In this document: in pieces, positions 42,303 through 50,536 of the stretch | Layout: the number at the start of each line of letters is the position of its first letter | Position numbering within the stretch: position 1 is the stretch's first letter | Origin: Mesobacillus persicus | GTDB lineage: Bacteria; Bacillota; Bacilli; Bacillales; Cytobacillaceae | DNA length: 64,000 nucleotides | Direction of reading: 5' to 3' | Assembly (NCBI RefSeq): GCF_900109925.1 | Contig: NZ_FOBW01000008.1 | Span: 62,001 to 126,000 of the forward strand | The notes under the pieces: model-generated | What the model saw: only the letters and a program-made list of their open reading frames with translations | What the model was told of the DNA's origin: nothing | Database searches by the model: none | Made by a program: the position numbers and the translations under genes

Positions 42303-42659
42303 CTATTTTACCTGAACATAAACAGTTCCTTCCTCTTCCGTCACACTATAGGTTTTAACCCGAACATTTTCGGGGTCAAATAAGGAGCATCCTGTTTTAA
42401 TATCAAACTCCCAATTGTGCCAAGGACATTTTAATATTTCCCCCATTTTTTCGAGAGTGTATTCACCTGGTTCAGATCCAGTACATGTTCCCTCTAATGA
42501 ACCGTCCGAAAGTGCAGGACCCTTATGAGGACAAACATTTCGCAAAGCATATAATTTTCCATTTTGCGAACGAATAACAACGATTGATTTCCGTTCAATT
42601 GTAACTGCTTTCATTTTTCCTGTTTTCAATTCCTTGGTCTCACAAACTGAATATTTCAT
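42303..42659 (-). CDS. Rieske [2Fe-2S] ferredoxin-like protein
   Basis: 118 aa. Cluster ligands CPHKG and CPWHNWEFD (Cys-x-His and Cys-x2-His) are intact. It resembles the N-terminal Rieske domain of ring-hydroxylating dioxygenases and stand-alone ferredoxins. No oxygenase alpha subunit is in the window. It lies 27 bp after the amidohydrolase gene and before an SDR. Either it delivers electrons to an enzyme encoded elsewhere, or it works with one of its neighbours in a way not yet known. Confidence 0.87.
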   Translation of the reverse strand: MKYSVCETKELKTGKMKAVTIERKSIVVIRSQNGKLYALRNVCPHKGPALSDGSLEGTCTGSEPGEYTLEKMGEILKCPWHNWEFDIKTGCSLFDPENVRVKTYSVTEEEGTVYVQVK

Positions 42660-42686
42660 AAAGGATTCCTCCTTTCGAATAAGTGA

Positions 42687-43778
42687 TTATAGATTATAAA
42701 GTTCTCTAGCATTCTCAAATAATATCTTATTTTTCAAGTCATCAGATATCTTCGGAGGTAGCGTCCTCATTGGTGCATCAAAATCCCAATGCGGATAGTC
42801 AGTCGAAAACATTAGAGTTTTATCAGTTCCCATCATGTCAATGATATCTAAGAAGTGCTTAGCTGAAATATCATGCCATGGCTGGGTACTAAATCTCATA
42901 TTGTCATGAAAATAGTCCCTTGGCATCCTTTTGACCCAAGGGGTCTCCTGTCTTAAACCTTTATATGCAGCGTCCATTCGATTCATCATAAAAGGTACCC
43001 ATTCGAACCCGCCCTCGATTAACGCGACCTTTAAATTTGGATATTTATCAAAGACGCCGTTTGTGATTAAACTAATCACCTGTGTCATATATGCCTGTGG
43101 ATGTGCCGCGCGCCATGCAACATAATATCGAAGGAAATCCCCGCCTTGAACGGAAATGTCTGCAGATAAGTGCATTCCAATTACAAGGCCATGGCGATTG
43201 GCTGCTTCGAAAATCGGATGGTAATAAGGATCTCCCCAAGCAAAGTTTCCAATCGACATCATGATTTGAACCATTTGTGGATGTGGGCCTACCCGATCAA
43301 TTTCGCGCACGGCTGCGACAGGATCAGCTGGAATGGTAATTGACCCTAATAATCGCTTATCTTTGTTTAACCATTGTTCAATTGTATAGTCGTTATAGGC
43401 TGAGGCCCTTGCAGAGGCAAACTCATACCAACCAGTTGCAACAGTTGCTTCATGAAACCAGCCTCCTAAAACTGCATAAGTGATATTATGTTCGTCCAGC
43501 AATTGCCTTTTTAATAATTCAAAATCAGATCCTGGTGGCTTATTATTTTCTCCAAATGTATCTCCTCGATATTTAGTTCCACTACGAACTTGATGAAAAG
43601 GCAAACTCTTAGTAGGCTTCCATTTATAGTCCGTAATATAACGCTTCCAATGATCTGATAAATAGGGAACCAAATCATCTACTGACGCAATATCATGATG
43701 AACGTCCGTATCGATGATTTTAATATCGGTCGCTTTTTCCTTACTTTGTCGAGATACAATCTCTTCTTGAATACTCAT
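42687..43778 (-). CDS. Amidohydrolase-2 family (ACMSD-like) metal enzyme
   Basis: 363 aa TIM-barrel. N-terminal metal motif IIDTDVHHD (residues 21-29), central histidine in GLVIGMHLSAD and late aspartate in FSTDYPHWDF are the usual ligand set of this family. Members decarboxylate aromatic or enol acids (ACMS, gamma-resorcylate) or hydrolyse C-C and C-N bonds. AGGAGGAAAAG precedes the ATG. Its pairing with a Rieske protein is unusual. Substrate unknown. Confidence 0.82.
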   Translation of the reverse strand: MSIQEEIVSRQSKEKATDIKIIDTDVHHDIASVDDLVPYLSDHWKRYITDYKWKPTKSLPFHQVRSGTKYRGDTFGENNKPPGSDFELLKRQLLDEHNITYAVLGGWFHEATVATGWYEFASARASAYNDYTIEQWLNKDKRLLGSITIPADPVAAVREIDRVGPHPQMVQIMMSIGNFAWGDPYYHPIFEAANRHGLVIGMHLSADISVQGGDFLRYYVAWRAAHPQAYMTQVISLITNGVFDKYPNLKVALIEGGFEWVPFMMNRMDAAYKGLRQETPWVKRMPRDYFHDNMRFSTQPWHDISAKHFLDIIDMMGTDKTLMFSTDYPHWDFDAPMRTLPPKISDDLKNKILFENARELYNL

Positions 43779-43816
43779 CTTTTCCTCCTTCTTATGTGAT
43801 TTTTTTCAATATAGAG

Positions 43817-44860
43817 CTATAAGGTTAGAGCGTTTATATTTAACTCTCTAGCTATCTCATTCAATTTTTTAAAGGTTTCCCCTTGCATAGGAACCCCGAC
43901 TTCTCTATTTCGCGCTTCTTTTAAAAATTCAATTTCTCCTGGAAGATAAATATGTTCCGTACCTTCTGCCTTTTTTGAGTCTTTTATATAAGAAATAAGT
44001 TGTTTCATGCTGCTATAATAAACCTCTAAAGGAATCAGTTGTTTAATATCAATGGTCAGCAAAAAATGAGAGATTGATTGCTTTTGGTTCAGATCATACA
44101 TGGAAGGAATCATTTTAGAAAAATGTCCTCCGGTTAACACGCCCGTTAAAATTTCTCCCATTACAGCCAAACCAAAACCTTTTGGTCCACCTACCGGTGA
44201 AAGGAAACCTCCGTTTATAACATGATCCGGGTTTTTAGTTGGCAATCCTTTTGCATCAATTCCCCATCCTTCGGGGATTTGTTGATTTTTTTCCTTTGCA
44301 AACAAAATTTTGCCATATGCGGTATTACTGAGTGCCATATCCAAAACAATAGAATTACCCTCTGCTGCTGGTGCAGCAATTGAAATTGGGTTATTGCCAA
44401 TCACCTTTTCAGCTCCACCAATTGCCGGCATAAGCGGCGCAACATTGCTGATGACAATACCGATTTTATCTTGTTTTGCAGCCATTAAAGAATAGTAGGC
44501 AGTAATACCAAAATGGTTACTATTTTTAACGGCTACTAATCCAATTCCGTTTTCCACTGCCTTCTCTATTGACTTTTCCATTGCTTTATATGCAACAACT
44601 TGCCCAGCACCAAAATTACCGTCCATTACTACAGTTGCTGCATTTTCTTTTTCGATGTGTATATCAGCTTTATTCGTGATTAAGCCTTTTTGAATACGTT
44701 CAATATAAATGGGAAGCCTTAAAAATCCATGACTATGTATCTCTCTTAAATCGGCTTCTAATAAAACTTCCGTAATAATCTCGGCTTCTTCTTGTGGCAT
44801 ATCAAGTTTAGTAAAACATTGATTGGAGAATTGTCGGATTTGTTCAATACTTATATGCAT
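43817..44860 (-). CDS. Ldh2-family malate/L-lactate-type dehydrogenase
   Basis: 347 aa. The family (AllD, YlbC, ComC, Ldh_2 fold) oxidises 2-hydroxy acids with NAD(P), without a Rossmann fold. Seen here: REIHSHGFLRLPIY near residue 35-48, DGNFGAGQVV, KNSNHFGITAYY and GFGLAVMGEIL. The catalytic His (SHG) is present. Gene order next to FAH and TPP enzymes suggests it makes a 2-oxo acid for cleavage. Gap to the FAH gene is 23 bp. Confidence 0.87.
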   Translation of the reverse strand: MHISIEQIRQFSNQCFTKLDMPQEEAEIITEVLLEADLREIHSHGFLRLPIYIERIQKGLITNKADIHIEKENAATVVMDGNFGAGQVVAYKAMEKSIEKAVENGIGLVAVKNSNHFGITAYYSLMAAKQDKIGIVISNVAPLMPAIGGAEKVIGNNPISIAAPAAEGNSIVLDMALSNTAYGKILFAKEKNQQIPEGWGIDAKGLPTKNPDHVINGGFLSPVGGPKGFGLAVMGEILTGVLTGGHFSKMIPSMYDLNQKQSISHFLLTIDIKQLIPLEVYYSSMKQLISYIKDSKKAEGTEHIYLPGEIEFLKEARNREVGVPMQGETFKKLNEIARELNINALTL

Positions 44861-44883
44861 GATTACCCCCTTGTAAAAAAATG

Positions 44884-45690
44884 TTACTTTGCCAATTGAG
44901 ATTCATCAGTGGTTTGTAGAACCTTTTTAGTCCCATCTACCACGTTATTCATTAGCTTACCAATCCCTTCAATCTCTATTGCTACCTGATCTCCAGGTTT
45001 TAATGGACCTACTCCAGAAGGTGTGCCGGTAATAATAATGTCACCAGGATTCAATGTCATAACCTCGGTTACTTTTACAATTAAGGATTCTATATCGTGA
45101 ATTAAATCATTGGTATTTGATTGTTGTTTCACTATTCCATTTACTGAAAGTTTGATTTCAACATTATTGGGATTTAAATCTGTTTCAATAACAGGACCTA
45201 GTGGCTTAAAAGTTGCAAATGATTTTGCTCTTGTAAACTGGCCGTCGTTTTTTTGTAAATTACGATCTGATATATCATTACAGATTGTGTATCCAAATAC
45301 GTACTCTAAGGCGAGTTCTTTTCTCACATCTTTTGCCTGTTTACCGATGACCACTGCAAGTTCAGCCTCATAATCGATCCTATGCTCAAGGTTTGGTAAG
45401 GAAATTTCTTCTCCATCAGCTACTACTGCTGTTGGTGAGACCATAAACATCATCGGTTCCTCTGGAATCGATTTACCACTTTCCTTAGCATGAAGAGCAT
45501 AGTTTAAACCGATAGCAATTAGCTGACCTGGGTTTACTGGTGGCAGCAGCTTAACTTCTGAAAGCTTAAACACTTCACCGGTCAACTTAGGCGATTCCGA
45601 TAAAAAGTTTCCATCTAGTGCTGAAATGGTTTCTCCATTTAAAACCCCACAGCACTCCGAATTATTTTTCAAAAAGCGTATATACTTCAT
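44884..45690 (-). CDS. Fumarylacetoacetate hydrolase (FAH) family protein
   Basis: 268 aa. The metal site is seen as DYEAELAVVIGK (Glu, Glu) and an Asp near ICNDISDRN, with GTPSGVG at the C-terminal end, typical of FAHD1-like acylpyruvases and 2-hydroxyhepta-2,4-diene-dioate isomerases. Such enzymes cleave or decarboxylate 2,4-dioxo acids. AAAGGATTG lies upstream. It sits between the TPP enzyme and the Ldh2 dehydrogenase and is probably in the same transcript. Confidence 0.87.
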   Translation of the reverse strand: MKYIRFLKNNSECCGVLNGETISALDGNFLSESPKLTGEVFKLSEVKLLPPVNPGQLIAIGLNYALHAKESGKSIPEEPMMFMVSPTAVVADGEEISLPNLEHRIDYEAELAVVIGKQAKDVRKELALEYVFGYTICNDISDRNLQKNDGQFTRAKSFATFKPLGPVIETDLNPNNVEIKLSVNGIVKQQSNTNDLIHDIESLIVKVTEVMTLNPGDIIITGTPSGVGPLKPGDQVAIEIEGIGKLMNNVVDGTKKVLQTTDESQLAK

Positions 45691-45754
45691 TTAGAATCAA
45701 TCCTTTCAAGGTAAAAACTATTAATTATCATTTTCCTATTTAAATACAAATTAT

Positions 45755-47473
45755 TTAGTACGCTTGTTTAGACACAGCACCTTGTTTTTTCTTTTCCATT
45801 GCTTGACGATAAGGCATTGTTGGTGCTTGCCACTCATCTGTATAGACATTAATCACGCTTGGACGTCCTATAGCAAGTTCGCGTTTTAGAATAGGACCTA
45901 AATCTTCTATATTCCTTACATTTTCTCCAATCATTCCATAACTTTCTGCAATTGATCCAAACTCGTAACTTCCTAACTCTACTGATTGATTGTTGCCTTC
46001 GAAATTAAGTTGTTGTGTCCATTTTGACCACGCTAAAACGGCATTATTAAAGACAACATTAATAATTGGAAGGTTTAATTGTTTTAAAGTAGCTAGTTCA
46101 CCAATATTGTAACTAAATGCACCATCACCACTAATAGCTACCACGCGTGATCCTGGACGCGCCATAGCTACTCCCATAGCAAAAGGCAAAGAAGAACCTA
46201 ATCCCGCAGCCCCACGAGGAAGAAGGATTTGACGACCTTGTCTTTTTAATTCTAGGAAAGCACCAGCCCAGCCACTTGAAAAACCAGCATCACAAGTAAT
46301 AAAATCATTTTCTCCCAATTGGTCCACTATAGCCTGAACAGCAGCTTGGGGCCAAATAGGGTTATTTTTGCTGTAGCACTCTGCATTACGCTCTTGTAAC
46401 CACTTCTCTTTTTCGACTTTGATTACATTCAACCATTCCTTAGAAGATTCAAATTGATAGCTTCTTAACTCCATTAGAATTTGGCGTAAAACTTCGCGGG
46501 CATCTCCCCATAACGCAACATCTGCTTGAATCACCCTTCCGAATTCTGCAGGGTCAATATCAATATGAATGAATTTTTGATCGTCCCTTGGCCAAGTCCA
46601 ACGATACGAGCTATTCTGAGAATGCTTATAACCTATAGCAAGAATGACATCAGCTTGGTCAGCTGCAACTTTCGCACATGGGCTTCCTAACTCACCGAGT
46701 ACTCCAAGACATAAGTCATTATTTTCAGCGACGGATCCTTTACCAGTCAAGGTAGTAACAATTGGAATTTTATAGTTCTCAGATAACTGAGAGATTTCAT
46801 TGTATGCTTGAGAAAGCTGAATACCTCCACCTGCAAGAATAATCGGCCTCTTGGCTGACGTTAGCAGATTGATTGCTTTTGCTAGTTCAGATTCAGGTGC
46901 GGCACATCTGATTTTAGGGTGGTTGCTTATTCCTGATAACGGTTCCAACTCTGTTGTTGATAGGAATACGTCTTGTGGAATTTGCACAACAACTGGACCA
47001 GGACGCCCCGTAACCGCTGCATGTATCGCAGCAGATACAACTTTAGAAAGGATCTCAATACTTGGAACATGAAACGTTTCTTTTGCAAAAGGCTTTAACA
47101 TGTCTAGTTGATTTCCACCCTGGCTAATACGACCATATTGTTGTAAGAGAACAGAATTTTGTGGGTGATCACTAACAAGTACTAAAATAGGGACTGAACT
47201 GTTATAAGCCTCCATTAGTCCTGAAGGGAATTTTGTTGCACCTGGGCCTACAGTAGCATCACACACACCGATTCGACCTGTTACTCTTGAAAATGCATCA
47301 GCGGCAAAACCTGCAGTCGTTTCATCCCGAATTAAAATATGGGTGATTTGATCCTTACGTTGAGACAATGCATCATAAAATGCATTCGCTTGCCCACCTG
47401 GCATTCCAAATACATGGGTAACCCCATGTCTAATTAATGTATCTACTAGTACATAACCTCCGTGACGCTGCAT
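45755..47473 (-). CDS. Thiamine-diphosphate-dependent enzyme, acetolactate-synthase-like
   Basis: 572 aa with the three-domain plan: N-terminal PYR domain (GVTHVFGMPGG, activating Glu in RDETTAGFAADAF), central domain, and C-terminal PP domain with the ThDP motif GDGAFSYNIGEL...VFNN. It is not likely to be the biosynthetic acetolactate synthase, since it has no ilvN neighbour and lies in a catabolic set. Family members include benzoylformate decarboxylase, sulfoacetaldehyde acetyltransferase and cyclohexane-1,2-dione hydrolase. The last would suit a cyclic-ketone pathway, but this is speculative. Confidence 0.85.
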   Translation of the reverse strand: MQRHGGYVLVDTLIRHGVTHVFGMPGGQANAFYDALSQRKDQITHILIRDETTAGFAADAFSRVTGRIGVCDATVGPGATKFPSGLMEAYNSSVPILVLVSDHPQNSVLLQQYGRISQGGNQLDMLKPFAKETFHVPSIEILSKVVSAAIHAAVTGRPGPVVVQIPQDVFLSTTELEPLSGISNHPKIRCAAPESELAKAINLLTSAKRPIILAGGGIQLSQAYNEISQLSENYKIPIVTTLTGKGSVAENNDLCLGVLGELGSPCAKVAADQADVILAIGYKHSQNSSYRWTWPRDDQKFIHIDIDPAEFGRVIQADVALWGDAREVLRQILMELRSYQFESSKEWLNVIKVEKEKWLQERNAECYSKNNPIWPQAAVQAIVDQLGENDFITCDAGFSSGWAGAFLELKRQGRQILLPRGAAGLGSSLPFAMGVAMARPGSRVVAISGDGAFSYNIGELATLKQLNLPIINVVFNNAVLAWSKWTQQLNFEGNNQSVELGSYEFGSIAESYGMIGENVRNIEDLGPILKRELAIGRPSVINVYTDEWQAPTMPYRQAMEKKKQGAVSKQAY

Positions 47474-47563
47474 AATATCCCTCCTATCATTTCGAAAAAT
47501 TTTTTTCTATCAAAGATGAATCTTTTTATTTCTAAAGAGTATTCGACCTTTAACTCGAAATCT

Positions 47564-48589
47564 TTATAGCTTAAAGAGAACTTTGGCCTGTTCCTTGTTT
47601 TGAATCGCTTGGAAGGCCTCTTTCCAGTCTTCTAGTTTATAAAAGTTCTGAATGAGAGGGGAAAAGTCCACTTTTTTTTCCTGTACAATACGAATAGCGT
47701 TTTCCCAATCGATTTTTGTGTGCCCAATACCTCCTGTGACAATAATTTCCTTATAGGCAATTTTCATAAAATCGACGTTGATGGGTGTGCTTCGTGTGCC
47801 AATTTGCACATAGTGACCACCTCTCCTGCATAATTTCAACCCCTGATTTACGCCTTCACTAGTCCCAGAACACTCCAACACAACGTGAGGACCTTCACCG
47901 TCCGTGAGATTTAGTAAAGCAGAATCGCTATTTTCATAATCTGAAAATAGCACCATATCTGCACCCAATTTTAGCGCTAACTCCTGTCTCTGTTTATCTT
48001 GGATTAGTCCAGCAACGACCACTGTTGCACCGTAAGCCTTCGCAAGAAGTACAGACATCAGTCCAATTGGTCCAGGACCTATTACTAGGACAACATCCGA
48101 TGGCTTAATCGTAATTGGATTCAACGCATGAACCACTACTGTAAACGGTTCGATAAGGGAGGCTGAGATCAAATCTATTTCTTTTGGGAGAATATGTACT
48201 TGGTCTTTATGTACTCTTACATACTCGGCAAACACCCCATCATGATCAAAACCTATTCTCGTTTTCTCAGCACAGAGATTTTCTCTTCCTTTCATACATG
48301 ACTCACACTTCCCACAAGATGAGTAGATTGTACGGGCCACAACATTTGTGCCAATTTCTAAACCTTCTACATCAGCCCCTATCGCTACAACTTGACCACT
48401 AAACTCGTGCCCAAGGACCAATGGTGTTTTATAGGCATGATAATGTCCGTCATAGATTTTCATATCTGTTCCACAAATACCGGCAAAATGCACTTTCACG
48501 ACAACCTCATTAGGTCCTGGTTCTGGTTTTCCGATTTGTTGCAATGTCACATCTTCGGCGTCTAAACTCTGTTTCAATAATGCTTTCAC
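47564..48589 (-). CDS. Zinc-dependent alcohol dehydrogenase (MDR family)
   Basis: 341 aa from GTG at 48589, eight bases after GGAGG; an in-frame TTG at 48604 precedes it. Catalytic zinc ligands in GICGTD and GHEFSGQV; structural zinc site CGKCESCMKGRENLC. NAD-binding GPGPIGLMSVLLAKAYGA. Resembles sorbitol, threonine and 2,3-butanediol dehydrogenases. It may oxidise a secondary alcohol to the ketone that enters the pathway. First gene of the middle set; LysR-type gene lies upstream on the same strand. Confidence 0.88.
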   Translation of the reverse strand: MKALLKQSLDAEDVTLQQIGKPEPGPNEVVVKVHFAGICGTDMKIYDGHYHAYKTPLVLGHEFSGQVVAIGADVEGLEIGTNVVARTIYSSCGKCESCMKGRENLCAEKTRIGFDHDGVFAEYVRVHKDQVHILPKEIDLISASLIEPFTVVVHALNPITIKPSDVVLVIGPGPIGLMSVLLAKAYGATVVVAGLIQDKQRQELALKLGADMVLFSDYENSDSALLNLTDGEGPHVVLECSGTSEGVNQGLKLCRRGGHYVQIGTRSTPINVDFMKIAYKEIIVTGGIGHTKIDWENAIRIVQEKKVDFSPLIQNFYKLEDWKEAFQAIQNKEQAKVLFKL

Positions 48590-48741
48590 CAATAATACCT
48601 CCAATGATCTTTAATGATAGTTATCTAATATAATGATAGTTTGCTGACATTACCTCTCTTATAACTGTCTCTATATTTAAAAATACCGACTAATAATTTT
48701 AAATATTTTGAATATATCACTTTCTTACAGTTTAAAAAATG

Positions 48742-48784
48742 GTTATCGATATGTAAAATACTGAATTTATATGTTATCCATATG
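48742..48784. promoter_or_regulatory. Two 12-bp direct repeats, possible LysR-type binding sites
   Basis: GTTATCGATATG (48742-48753) and GTTATCCATATG (48773-48784) match at 11 of 12 positions and are 31 bp apart, about three helical turns. A further repeated TAATGATAGTT lies at 48612 and 48631. They lie upstream of the Zn-ADH gene and downstream of the LysR gene. Regulation by that LysR protein is inferred. Confidence 0.4.
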
Positions 48785-48979
48785 TTTGGTATATGTTTGA
48801 GTACAGCCTCACCATTAAGTAAACATGTTAAATTCTAGGAGCGTCCCTATCTGGTAAGATTAAAAAAGGCTTTTTTCGCATACTTTGTTGTTCTTTAATT
48901 GATTAATAGGTGATAATAGTTCGTTCCATTGCGCTCCAGTATAAATATTCAAAAGCAACATTCTTTACGAAAACAGCCT

Positions 48980-49012
48980 AAAAAAATCCATCTCCATAGA
49001 AAATGAAGATGG
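48980..49012 (-). terminator. Terminator of the LysR-type gene
   Basis: CCATCT (48988-48993) pairs with AGATGG (49007-49012); the minus-strand stem is followed by a run of seven T. It starts 40 bp after the lysR-type stop. Apart from the direct repeats above, 48590-48979 holds nothing else I can support. Confidence 0.65.
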
Positions 49013-49051
49013 AAAAAATACTTCTTAAATTTTTAAATTTGATCTATACAT

Positions 49052-49942
49052 TTATATAACGCAATATTTACTTATTATATTTTTTAGTTTCAATACGATA
49101 GAATTTGTCTCATTTTTTCGCCAGATGACAGCAGTAGGAATATAAATGTCTGTCTCTCCAAATGGTACTACTCGCAAGCCGTCACTTGATTGGTAGAAAC
49201 CAGACTGCGGGGCAAGTCCAATTCCCGGCCCATATTTCACTAATTGTAAAAGAGTAGAACTTGTTTCCGTATGTCCTATGATATTAGGTTTTATCTTAGC
49301 TTCTTCGAGCATCTGGACAATTTGTAAGAAAGCATTATGAATCGTACTTCCTCGAATTAATATTAATGGCCTTCCCTCAAGGTCTTTTGGTAATATTCTT
49401 TCTTTTAACGCTAATGGATCATCTTCACGAAGGACGACTCGAATGGGATCATTTCCAAGTATAGAATAATTAAGTTCAGAATTATGTATAGGTAGACGTG
49501 TAATCCCCAAGTGTGCTTCTCCATTTTGTACCATTGAAATGATTGCGTTTGAATGACCTTCTTTTATTGAAAAATGAATATTTGGATTTTCTTCCCATAT
49601 ATGCGCCAATGCTTCACTTAAGTTGGCGGAAAAAAACGGCAAAATAGCAACGGTAATATTTCCCATAATTAAGTTTTGAGGATCTGATAAATAGGTAAGT
49701 AGTTCGTTATATTGTCGAAGTATAGGGTTTACTTTTTGTAAAAGAAGTTTTCCTTCTTCAGTGAGAATAACGCCTTTTTTATGGCGTTCGAATAACTTTA
49801 TCCCCATTTCATTTTCCATATTTTGAATCTGCTGACTTAGAGGGGGCTGAGAAATATTTAATTCTGTAGCAGCTTTTGTGATGTTTCCAAGCCTAGCCAC
49901 AGCTTCAAAATATTTAAGATTTCTAAAGTCCACTTTTTTCAC
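49052..49942 (-). CDS. LysR-family transcriptional regulator
   Basis: 296 aa. N-terminal winged HTH (NLKYFEAVARLGNITKAATEL, then NISQPPLSQQIQNMENEMG) and a C-terminal effector-binding domain from about residue 90. The PP in SQPPLSQQ is typical of CbnR/CatM-type regulators of aromatic or organic-acid catabolism. It is terminated separately and lies between the long transporter operon and the Zn-ADH set, so it may control either. Ligand unknown. Confidence 0.9.
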   Translation of the reverse strand: MKKVDFRNLKYFEAVARLGNITKAATELNISQPPLSQQIQNMENEMGIKLFERHKKGVILTEEGKLLLQKVNPILRQYNELLTYLSDPQNLIMGNITVAILPFFSANLSEALAHIWEENPNIHFSIKEGHSNAIISMVQNGEAHLGITRLPIHNSELNYSILGNDPIRVVLREDDPLALKERILPKDLEGRPLILIRGSTIHNAFLQIVQMLEEAKIKPNIIGHTETSSTLLQLVKYGPGIGLAPQSGFYQSSDGLRVVPFGETDIYIPTAVIWRKNETNSIVLKLKNIISKYCVI

Positions 49943-50536
49943 CTCTCCTTTACTCTAATTCTTCCAAACTTTGAAATTATATATACTGTGTAAATATGTC
50001 ACTAATAGTAGAATTGTATTGTGCATTTGTAAAGAGTTGTTATTATTATAAAAATAAAGTATTTTAAGTTTTTTGTATTTTTAAAGATATTCAGGTGATT
50101 ATGCAACACAAAGAAATGTATTGACTAAAAGAGTTATGTAAAATTTATTTTAGATATAGCGTTTACTCTCATCAATTAAAATTGAAAGAAACTAAGTTAG
50201 CACGAAGGATAAAAATTAAGCACACCTTTCTGGAGGCATCAGAACAAAAGCGCAAGCGTCTTGATCAGCCCCATGGGGCTAGGCGCTGGACTGGATACTA
50301 AAACGATTAGAATTATCCACACCCATTACCTGTTAGAATTTCCTAACGACAAATAAGCCGTATATCATGATTTTTTAATCAAATATACGACTTAAAACAA
50401 TGAAGTTCTCCTAAGCGCCCGCTTCACTAACTCGAAAAGCCAGTATTTATTTAGTTAATAGTAACAATTTGGGGAAGCTGTGCTTGGTTGCGGGCTCCCC
50501 CCTCTTTTCGATCAATAAAATTTTTCAAAATATAAC
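49943..50536. other. Intergenic stretch between the LysR gene and the transporter operon
   Basis: Contains the structured repeat at 50248-50287, a GTTAG...CTAAC mini-hairpin near 50334-50349 and AAGcCGTATAT...ATATACGaCTT around 50354-50395, any of which could end the operon transcript. No gene seen. Confidence 0.45.
50248..50287. repeat. Structured intergenic repeat of Bacillaceae type
   Basis: AGCGC ... AGCCCCATGGGGCT (a perfect 14-bp palindrome at 50267-50280) ... GCGCT folds as one hairpin. The flanking words CGCAAGCGTCTTGATCAGCC resemble a dispersed element I know from Bacillus genomes. Single copy in this window. Confidence 0.5.

Noticed and set aside
45755-47473. Biosynthetic acetolactate synthase (ilvB)
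   Set aside because: No small subunit, ilvC or leu genes nearby, and it sits in a catabolic gene run.
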